In this document: piece by piece, positions 26,266 through 36,900 of the stretch
Layout: every line of letters begins with the position of its first letter
Position numbering within the stretch: position 1 is the stretch's first letter
NCBI GenBank assembly: GCA_947462335.1
Contig: OX381708.1
Span: 2,542,001-2,606,000 of the forward strand
DNA from: Harmothoe impar
Lineage: Eukaryota; Annelida; Polychaeta; Phyllodocida; Polynoidae
Length of the DNA stretch: 64,000 nucleotides
Direction of reading: 5' to 3'
Program-made: the position numbers and the translations under genes
Notes under the pieces: model-generated
Seen by the model: the letters and a program-made list of their open reading frames with translations, nothing else
What the model was told of the DNA's origin: nothing
Databases searched by the model: none

Positions 26266-27900
26266 TCAAAGGTAGATGGAGCTACGGTATATGGTGCGGG
26301 TGTCTTCTGTGGGGGTGGTCACCTGCTGGACAATGCCCCCGGTGGAGCGGGAGTGCACCACGCCTGTCCTGGTGGGGGAGCCCACAGGCAGCCCGTCCAC
26401 CACCTGGCCGTCAGAGGCCGAGTGAGACATGCCCACGGGGGGCGGGGAGCGGGAGGGGCTCATGCGGATCTCAAGGCTGCCCTCTGGTGGGGGTGGAGGG
26501 GGCGGCGGCAGAGGCAGGTCCGGGTAGCCGTTGAGCTGATGCTCGCTACTCCCGTTGACGTGCACTGTGCGGGTGGGCGACTGCTGCGGGAAGTGCCATG
26601 TCGGGGACTGCGCAGCGCCTGGGTTCTGGGTGGGAGAATGTACATCAGGGTTGTGGGCTGTAGACTGCCACGTCGGGGACATGGCCACAGGGAAGACCAC
26701 GCCATGCCGCGATGGGGACGTTGTCTGTCTGGGTGAAATGTGCCCGGGCGACCCATGACCTGGTGACCTATGACCTGGTGACATCTGACCTGGTGACCTA
26801 TGACCCGGTGACATCTGACCGGGTGACCTGTGACCTGGTGACCTGTGACCTGGTGAGGTGGCCTGCCTTGTGGGTGAGACACGTACTGGGGATATTGCCT
26901 GCTGGGGGGAGGTGGGCGACTGTGAATGCCGCGTAGGTGAGTGCACGGTGGGGAAGAAGGGTCCGTTAGCCTGCACTACAGTCGACTCCTGCATCCTGAC
27001 CTCCCTATGGACCTCCCTTGACTCCTGCCTGATGTAAGACACACTAGATGCACTGTGCACCTCTGAGGACTGTTTGGTTTGTTGGCCTTGGTAGCCGTTG
27101 ACGGTAATGACGGTGACAGACTGGCCGGCAGCAGGGGCCTCCATGGCCTCCAGTGTGCGGTCCAGGTCCTGCTCGTACACCTGAGAGCCCCCGTTCACAT
27201 TGTCATACTCTGAGGTTTGTGGGGAAGTCCGTTGTGCGGGGGTGTTGGTGGTGGGTGAGAGGGCGGGCTGTGTGGGTGAGAGGAGGGGTTTAGAGGGTGA
27301 GACGGGTGGCAGGGTGGGTGAGAGGGAGGTGCGTGAAGGTGAGCGTGCACGTTGGTCTGAGTGCTGCACCTCCAGCTGTACGCCCCCACCACCACCACCA
27401 GCAGCAGCAGCAGCCACACCGGGACTGGTCGCCTCAGGCTCAGGGGACGGCTCGTTCAGCGTCCCCCGACTCCGGCTCAGGATCCGGCCTCCTGCTCCCG
27501 TCACTACATTAGCTACCTCCTCCAAGAAGGACGTCTTAGAACTACGGTAGTCCGCGGTGGACGCACGTGAGCTCTGTCCGTCCGTCGTGGCTGACAGTGT
27601 CATGGCATCATAGTCCCCTTCAGCCGACGACGACCGAGCCCTCGTCTCTTCCTCCTCCTCTGCCACCCCGTCTAGCGGGATGAGCGCCTTGCCGCCGTCG
27701 GCAGGAATCTCGGGTCGCATCTCCTTGATGCTGCGCCGCTTGCCGCTCACGATCTCCTTCTCTGTCTCTAGTGTGCGGCGCCCTATCAGCTGCTCCACGC
27801 TCGGCGGCACAAACAGGCCGAAGGGAATGGTAGGCAGCTCGTCTATCTCGCCCTTAGGAGGAATGTCCATCTTAGCTTTCCGTAGCTCTTCAAGACACAC
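26266..27900 (-). CDS. RabGAP terminal exon: disordered Ser/Pro-rich tail
   Basis: Codes residues 322-865. The acceptor TCTAATTGCAG lies at 27901. The first 35 residues (to PFGLFVPP) end the family's conserved region. The rest is low complexity: a 15-bp coding minisatellite giving (GHRSP)n/(GQMSP)n, many SPT and SP sites for proline-directed kinases, and a [10 protein letters not shown] run that could bind SH3 domains. It ends YRSSIYL. Tails of this gene family vary greatly, so little function can be inferred. Confidence 0.9.
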   Translation of the reverse strand: MCLEELRKAKMDIPPKGEIDELPTIPFGLFVPPSVEQLIGRRTLETEKEIVSGKRRSIKEMRPEIPADGGKALIPLDGVAEEEEETRARSSSAEGDYDAMTLSATTDGQSSRASTADYRSSKTSFLEEVANVVTGAGGRILSRSRGTLNEPSPEPEATSPGVAAAAAGGGGGGVQLEVQHSDQRARSPSRTSLSPTLPPVSPSKPLLSPTQPALSPTTNTPAQRTSPQTSEYDNVNGGSQVYEQDLDRTLEAMEAPAAGQSVTVITVNGYQGQQTKQSSEVHSASSVSYIRQESREVHREVRMQESTVVQANGPFFPTVHSPTRHSQSPTSPQQAISPVRVSPTRQATSPGHRSPGHRSPGQMSPGHRSPGQMSPGHRSPGHGSPGHISPRQTTSPSRHGVVFPVAMSPTWQSTAHNPDVHSPTQNPGAAQSPTWHFPQQSPTRTVHVNGSSEHQLNGYPDLPLPPPPPPPPEGSLEIRMSPSRSPPPVGMSHSASDGQVVDGLPVGSPTRTGVVHSRSTGGIVQQVTTPTEDTRTIYRSSIYL

Positions 27901-30900
27901 CTGCAATTAGACACCCCTTTTGAAACACAGCTGACACAGACAAAATATATTTCTTTTAAAACACAGCCGGGAAAGAAAGTTTTTCTTTCATGATCTGAAT
28001 TAACTCTACAGGAAACATTTAATTTTACTGTTAATAGTTTGTGCAACTTCAGATATATGAAGGATCTCTGTGTTCATTATAACTACTGGGACTTGTTTGA
28101 CACTGATCCATCCAACCACATCTAACATACTCTAGGCACACTAGGGCCCAGGGAATAAAGTTACGTACCTGTAACGACTCCATACATTGGTCGTCTGTGT
28201 ACCCAAAGTCTTGTACGAGGTACGTCTGGAAGAAACTAAGGAGCTCCTCCATGTTTAGTTTCAGAACTCGCTCTGTGAGAAAAAGAAACACAATGTGGTT
28301 AATGCTGCATTGGGGACAGGGGGCTGTTGGTCTGAATGTTGTATTGGGATAACATATTAACACTACAGGCAGGTAATATGTTACTTAAAGAAAACCACAG
28401 GTAGGGAAATCAGATGATGACTGAATTTGTCAAAAACTTCTATTAAATTAAAATTTGACAACCACCAATTCTGAGCAGGATCATAGCTTTGTGTGAATGT
28501 AGCAGGTGAGAATTCTCTGTCCTCGGCTATCATAGTATCCTAGACTTACTTTTGTGCATCTTGAGGAGGTTGTAGGCCATGCCGATGAGCAGTCGCTCCC
28601 CCTCCAGGATGTAGACGTCCCAGAGCCGCAGGGTGAGGGTGAAGGGCACCCGGTCCAGGAAGCACTGCAGGAACCACTTAATGGTGTAGATGCTCGACAG
28701 GATCTCATTCCTCTCCTGCAGCAGGCAATGGAGGCAATCAGAGCTCATGTGCAGCAACAAAGTTACTATGTTTAATGCTAAACTCTGCAGAAACTGGATC
28801 TCCTTCTCTGTGGATGCATTCTCCACCAGCCTGTTTATTAGAAGTTATTAAAAGAGCTCATGTGCAGCAACAAAGTTACTATATTTAATGCTAAACTCTG
28901 CAGAAACTGCCAAAGCTTCAGGAGTGTCTCATGCCAAACCTTCAGGAGTGTCTCAACTCTGTAGTGTTGGCATGATACTTGAATGCAGTACTGGTGAGTT
29001 ACTCACCAGAGCTGCATGGATACATCATGACGACCATGGCCATGATGCATTAATGCATTATGCCACCCCTAAAGGGTTAAGTGCTGAGGAAACTACAGAA
29101 ACTGGATCTTGTTCTCCAAGGGCCCCTTTTGAAAACTTTCCCAAAACTCATCAACAATAACATGAAATAGTTGCATACTTAATGATAAGCCATTTGGATA
29201 GAAGCTGGGATACTTTCCTTAAATCTTTTAATGATGTCTCAAGATTCATTTGACACAGGACATCAGGATGCAGTGCTACAGCTGCATTCATGCATCATGA
29301 TTCCAAAATGGTACTTTAAAGCACTATGCTGCACTTACAGGGTTTAAGTACAGAGTACCAGCAGACCTACTCACCAAGTGTTTCCTGATTTTGGGCAGGA
29401 ACTTTTTGAGCACCTTGTCGTGATGGTCCTGAAACCGGAGTAACTTGGGGAAGCCGGGGATGAAGAAACCTAAGTACAGAACAAGGTACATCTTTATGTC
29501 TCACATGTAGAAATGTACTTCATGCTACCTGAAGTCAGTGATAATACTTATATATTTTGAAGATATTGTGCTGATGTTGCATCCATTGTATGGTTTAAAT
29601 TGAAGTCTACGTTGTAACAGTGAATCAGAATAACATAACTCTTCCAGAAACCGCAATGTGGCCTTGGTGAGTAATTCACTGGTGTTGCATTGGTGCATCA
29701 AGCTGACCCATTGTGTCTCAACTCTCTAGGGTTGGCATGATGCTTGAATGCAGCACTGGTGGGTTAATTGCCAGGGCTGCATTCATGCATCATAATGACC
29801 AAAGCTATGAAGCATTAAGGCATGATGCCATCCTTAAAGGGTTAATCCACACTCATTACATATTTGACGTCTTTAACATTGATGCTAGCACAGCTGGATG
29901 TGTGTAAGATGTGTGTCCATGTCTAGTTGTACTCACCGTGCATACAATGAGGGTCGTTACTGAGCAGCGCCGACAACGCCCAGAACGCATCCTGAAACAA
30001 CCACACACAATATCTATATGGTACTGACAATATTACATTCCCTTTAACATCTAAAGATGAAGAGAGATTCATCTCCTCCTGCACAGTTATTATAAATGAA
30101 TACTTTACAATTTTAGCTACTGGATTTTGCATGTGAAAAAAGTGTACTTTGCTGTGGCATGGCTTTCCTCGCAATCAAGGGGCATTAAAAGTGTTGTTTC
30201 GCTGTGGGTTTTGAGTAAAAAGTCTTGGTTCATGAGGCTAGTGAAATCATTAAGAACTGATTTATTTCTATTAAAATGATTATAGACTGTGAGTGTACAT
30301 ACCTCTTCCCCCAGAAACATGAGTAGTAAAGCAGCGATCTGACTCATGCCCTGACAGTAGCCGACCTCTGTGTTGTACATGGAGTAGGCTGCCAGCACGT
30401 GGAACAACGCCTGCTGTCTGTGAATAATGACAGGGGTAGGGTGAGTTATAGCGGTTAAGCCTTTAAGGGTGGCACCCTGCATTCATGCATCATGTCCTTG
30501 GCCAGCATGATGCATGAATGCAACCCTGGTAAGTAACTTTCCAGTGCTGCATTCAAGCATCATGCCGATCCTTTGGGCTCGAGAAACTCCCAAAGGGTCG
30601 GTATGATGCACCAATGCAGCACCGGCGAGTTACTTCTCAGGGCTATATTTGGGCATCATGAAGACAACTGTTATCTTTTAGCGACATGCCATCTTTAAAG
30701 GGTTAAATCAAAGAGAATATATATCTTACTGGGCTACAGTATCATGCTTATTACAATGTTAGAGTGCACTTAGGATAGCTTCATTGGTTCTGAATATTCA
30801 CTGAAGGGGGAGCCACTGCTCCACAGCACCCACTAAGGCAGCTAGTTTAGTTTGGTATTTAGTACAGCCACCACATCCCAGGTGGCACCACTAGTCCCCC

Positions 30901-33900
30901 TGCTGCAGCCTGAGCTAACACAGCCTGACGTCGAGTGCCTGTAGGGGACTGACAATATCTGTGAGACATGAAACACTTGACACTGAGAAGCTTGGTTACA
31001 GCTGCTTCTTGTATAACTGAGTACTTACTTAACGTCATAGCGCTTCCTGAACATGATGTGGTCACGGTAAGTTCTGTTGACGTCCAGGTCAATCTGCCGG
31101 ATGTCAGGAGACAGGCGCCGTGCACGTTCCTTCATCTCCTACAACAAAACACAGGGCCAGTGTTTGGTAGTGCATCTAGCTGATTAACGTGAATCTGCCA
31201 CAGCGACATTACAACTTATTGTGAGCACTACAGTGGAGAATGGTCTCTGTAATGTGGTACTAGAGTTAACTGTTGATGTCTCTAGGGTCTGAACTGGCCT
31301 ATCACATCTTGAGGTCTACAATTATAGTTTGATGTTAAATAAGGATACAATAATTTTACAAAAAGTAAAACTACATTCTGACACCACTGTACAGGTTAAA
31401 GATAAAGTCTTAAGCTAAATGGATTATCAGACACGCCTGTCCATGATCTACAACTGAGCTATTACTATGTCATGTTACTGGATTACTACAGACACGTCCC
31501 TTGGGTGTATAGGAGATGACGACAGGAGGTGATGCCATTGCGTGGGGTTCAGGACAATTACTACCCTAACTGTAGTATTATTTCTGGAACTATGCTTTTT
31601 ATATTTAACTATGCCTACACCATGTGCCATGTTAATGTTTTATAGAAGGTTTGGTAAAGATCTCTCACCGACCAAATCACGAAGAGAGGAGTCATGTGGC
31701 AGCATCAAATAATAACAGACATTGACCACAAGTTGACAGGAGCCTTGATAGTAGCTCCAATCTCCTCTTCTACCAAACCTTGGTCACACTCAGGTTTTCT
31801 AGGGCAGGCTACATTCATCACTTACATGTGACTCTTAGTAATTCTTCATGACCTTTAACACATCTACTACACCAACACCAACACACACTGCACACATCCA
31901 TGTCACACTGATCTGCTAACTTCCATAAAACCTTGGTTATGAGCCAAATTATGAGCCACCTAGCTGAATTTACTCCAATCCTTAAAACTCAATCACAGCA
32001 TATAACTGAGGTTTTGATGTATAAGAATACATATTGAAAACTATTTGCAAACATTTTCATTATACATCCCCTTTTTTCTCACATTTGGCTCATGACTGAG
32101 TTAGGCTTATAACCGAGGTTTTCCAGTTGCACAGCGGTGTAAGGCTGCAAGCACCGAGCGCAACACGCCAACTTAAACATGTCCATGTCTTAACCTTAAT
32201 CCAACTTACAAACTAAGCTGCAAGTGTTAAGCACCAACACCATCCACTTAATGTGTATCTTGGTTAAATTTGATTCCTCATGAAGCATTGACAACAACCC
32301 GCTTCATTCAGCAAGCGGCAAACATAAAGCAGGATGATGTGTATACATAGAACCTCATCTTGTTGTATTAAAGCCCTCCTGTCATATAACCTGCACCTAA
32401 ATAACCTATAGGTCAATCTCCTGGTGAAGTTCACCAAACAACATATCACCTCATCTACTGGTTTTAATCTATGACTTATAGCAGTTCACAGGTTTGAATC
32501 TATTCAAAAAAACTGTTGTACAGGAATGTTGGGGGGGGGGCAGGATTTTAAAACTGTTTTTACCCCTGTCGGAAAGAAAAAACCCAGCTCACTTAATGAA
32601 GGCAAGCTAATTGTAGTTTTGTGTTATTGTACAACTAGAATCACCATGTAATGAACTTCCTAGGAAATCCTGCTGTATTATGCTAGTTTACGCCATGCTA
32701 TGTTATACTTTAGATACCCCTTCCATGTTATAAGTTAGAGTAGGTTCTAGACCCATGTATACGGTGGTCAAGCCTAAAAGAAAAGTTGTATTCAGGTAAC
32801 CCAAACCACCCTACTTCTTGGGCTTACCCTAAAGTTTATTGGGCCTTTCCTTTGGGTACAGTTTTGTTATGGTTGCAAATGGCAAATTATTCATAAAGAA
32901 ATTGCAAAAGAATTAAAATAATTTGTAAAGAAATGTTTTATTTTTTTTGGCCATTACCTGAACACAACAATTTGGCGGGTTGGCCTTGTAGAGGAGGCAT
33001 GCGCTGCTGTCTAACCTACCTGTGCGGCACACACTAGCTACACGTGGTGGGGGGACGCCTTAGGTGACCTACCTCGTACAGACCTACCTCATAAACCCCA
33101 GCCTGCTCCTGCTTTATACGACTGAGGTCTAGGAGTCTCATCCACACTTCTCCACGCACCGCGCGCGGGATGCCTTTGTAGATACGCCGCGTCATCTGTG
33201 TACAACGGGGTATAACATGGGTGAGTTAAACAGGAGCACATGGTGGGGAGGCAGGAACTAGCCCCTGGGTTGTCATTTGTAGAGCGGCACATGGGGGAAG
33301 GTTAAAGACACAGGGCTATCGACCAGCTAAACAGCACTCATGAATTAAGTGTTCTCACGGTAGAGTCAATGTGGGAAAAACTTAGTGAATGAAGATATGC
33401 AACATTTAGGAAATTATATGTCCTATTGAGAAGTTCAAAACGTTGAAACTAAATTGTGGCACAAAGAAAGGGAAAGGTCCATATATCAGTTCATGACGTA
33501 AGGCTTAGGGGGTCTTGTTTTGGGTGGCTAGATGAGATGTGTTACTTAAGTTGGGTGACTGGAGGTAGGTTGATGAGGGTTAACTTGTAGCAGACATGAG
33601 GGGTAGCTACCTTCTCCTCCTTGCTGTACTTGTCCCACTTCTTTAACATCTTCACCCATTTGGACGTCCGCTCAATCTCCTGCATCTTGGCCTGCACAAA
33701 CACAACACGTGATAAAGATACATGTTGTGTCAGCACACGAGGAAGATGGGTTACGCTATCTGTGATATGTACACTCATGATGCATGTATACCGGTCAGTT
33801 TGCAGCATTATGGGCCTACTTCATGACAGAGGGAAGTATCCTCAGACTTGTAAAATAGTCTAGTAGATAGAGCATCATATTGGACCAAGTTTGGCACTTC

Positions 33901-36900
33901 TGGCAGGAAGCATGAAACTTTGCTTATAGGGGTTTTTCAATGTGCTGAATCCATTTCTAAGTGGAAACATCATTTTTGAAAATTGTTTCTACTTCAAAAA
34001 TGACTTTGAAAAAAAAAATTAAATCATTTTTTAATTACTAATGTGCAGGCTTATAATGCAAATGCAAGTATTTTCAGGGGGTATATTCATGACAAACTGC
34101 TTAAATCTGACAGGGAAAAAGTGCTGATTATGAATTGTGATGTCGTCTTTTTTTTCAATTGACCCCAATCACCGAAAATCCAAGATGGCCGCCAAAAAAT
34201 CATAATATCATCTCCCACAGCCTAACTATACATCACAAAACCGATCTAACATTACCAACCCCCTCTAAATCATACCCAAGGAATCCAATGGTGTTATTGG
34301 TTTATTGCTAGGACAAGCAGTTGCCTAGCAACCAGGATTTTGCATAGCAACCAATGCCGAATAATCATAATATCATCTCCCATAGCCTAATTATGCATCG
34401 TAAAATCAATCTAGCATTACCTAACTCCCTAAATCATACCCAAGGAATCTAATGGTGTTATTGGTTTGTTGCTAGGACAAGCAGTTGCCTAGCAACCAGG
34501 ATTTTGCATAGCAAGCAATGGCGAATAATCAGAATATCATTTCCCCTAGCCTAAGTATGCATCATAGAACCATTCTAACATCACCTCCCCCTAGATCATA
34601 CTCAAGGAATCCAATGGTGTTATTGGTTATTGCTAGGACAAGCAGTTGCTTAGCAGTCAGGAGTTTGTAAACATAGCAACCAGTATTGTTTTGTTGGTTT
34701 GCCTAGCATCTATAAAGACCTGATAACATTTAAATAGCTAACACCCCAAAGTTGATTTTGACACCATGACCTCGAATCAGAACCTAGTGGTCACCTAGCA
34801 GCCTTCATCCAATGCATTGATATGCCTAGAAACTACCTATCAATGGGACCAAATACAGTGGTCATATAGGTGCCTTCTGAGCTAGCCCTGCTAACAATAT
34901 ATTCCATATTGATCATTGCATAGCTCCCTCAATAAATTGAATCCAAGGAACCCATTGATGCTATAGGTTTATTGCTATTGCAACTGGTTGCCTAGCAACA
35001 GGTATTCAATGATAAGCTTGATGATGACCCAACGTAATCACATTGACTACCTAAAGTCCTCACATTTCATGTATTTTCTATGAAGTATTCTGACCAAAAG
35101 TCATGTTAAAATCAATAAAAAGTGTTATATTATCCATCATTATGTATATATATATATATTAAAGAAAAAGGTTTGGGTGGTCATATATGATGCCCCTAAT
35201 GATTATAGGGATAAGTCCTGTCCACACCAGAACAGTGATCACCCTAAAGTATTCACTAATAACCTCAGAACCTAATATGATTTTCAGTGTATTTCAATAA
35301 CTAACTACCCAAAACTGATTGGAGTCTTGATTGCAAATACCTTAAATTTGAAAAGAATAGTTTTGGTCACTGAGCAAAAGTTATCCAACTTGTTGCTAAA
35401 CCTATAAAGGACAGTTTACAGTAGTTATATGTGAGTGTTAAGCAGGGATAACACTTCTTCTGCCATTATTTCTCCCATGGGATTATGCTACCCTTAAAGG
35501 GCTGCAGGGTTTTTCATTGTCATCTGCCTTTATTGGCAAGCAGATATGCAATGTATCGTACTTGCTTCATAGTGACAGTTGTAAATGCATGCTGAAGAAA
35601 GCTTACTGTATGGTTACCTGTAAAGAAAGGGCGAGGGTCGTTGTTATCAAAAGCCTTGGAGGTGGAGTTGGCAGGAAATGAGTCAGAAGTTTGCATTAGC
35701 ATAGAAATTCACCAATCCCCTGTTCTCTGAACAGAGGTTATTTACACTAGTTGCAATAAATGACATTGCTTTGGACAACCAAAAAGTAACCACAAGAGAA
35801 AGCTGAGGGCACTGGAATTGGCAAGCTTACAGCCATGCACTCTTCAGGAAGCAGTCATTCCTTAGGCCTTTAGGAGGCATCAGACAGAGGGTTTGATATA
35901 ATTAAATATAGAAGCCACAGAAACTGATGTAGTAGCTATGGCCTTAGCAATTGTGAGTACAGTAAAATCTCGTTATAAGGAGCACCTTTTGGCAAGGCAA
36001 ATTTTCTCCTTATAACCAACCTTCCTTATAACCGATTTTGCCTCCCCTGTCAGCTGTGAGAGTTGTCCCTACACTAGGCAGATGCCCCTACACTAGGCAG
36101 ATGCCCCTACACTAGGCAGATGCCCCTACACTAGGCAGATGCCCCTACACTAGGCAGATGCCCCTACACTAGGCAGATGCCCCTACACTAGGCAGATGTC
36201 CCTCCACTAGACAGACGTCCCTCCACTCTGAGAGGTGTATGGATTCTGAACCCGGCCTCCCCACCCCCTAGCTGGCCGTGGGAGGTCATGAGCGACTGTG
36301 GGAGGTGATGGGCGACTGTGGATGGTGCAGGGCTTCTATACCCGGCCTCTCCCACCCCCTAGGCGACTGTAGGAGGTGTTGGGCGACTGTGGGAGGTACA
36401 TGTGCTCCTTGTATCTCTGCTCATTGTAGCCAAGTTTTTCTGTAATCATAGTGAAAAAATACCCCATTCGTGGCCCAAAAGTGCTCCTTATAAACGATTT
36501 ACCATGATAATTGCTCCTTCTAGCAATGTTTTTTTTACTATAGAAATGTATGGAGAAAAAATGGCAGAGTAAATATGCTCCTTATAACCGTCTGCTCCTT
36601 ATATCCATCCTCCTTATAACGAGGTTTTACTGTATTTATGAAGAAGCCAAGCTATGATTAGCATATGGAAGCACTTTGGATATATATAGTAGCACACACA
36701 TCGCTCATTGACTAGGGACTATTTTGTCAATTTTGCTATGCTGCTTTTCTGGCTGCAGCATGGTGATCTTCCTCTTAGGGATTGGTAAAACAAATATATT
36801 TGATGCTTAGAGAACAAATGAGTCAAGAATGAAAACCCTGAGATATTTCTAATGTTTGGAAATTAGCTGAATTCATCCAGAATCAGTTACCACAACCATT

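Noticed and set aside
26353..26936. Plus-strand frames opposite the RabGAP terminal exon
   Set aside because: They mirror the repetitive minus-strand exon and have no splice or motif support.
36067..36210. Regularly spaced repeats considered as a CRISPR-like array
   Set aside because: The units are directly adjacent without spacers, inside a MITE of an animal genome; a minisatellite.
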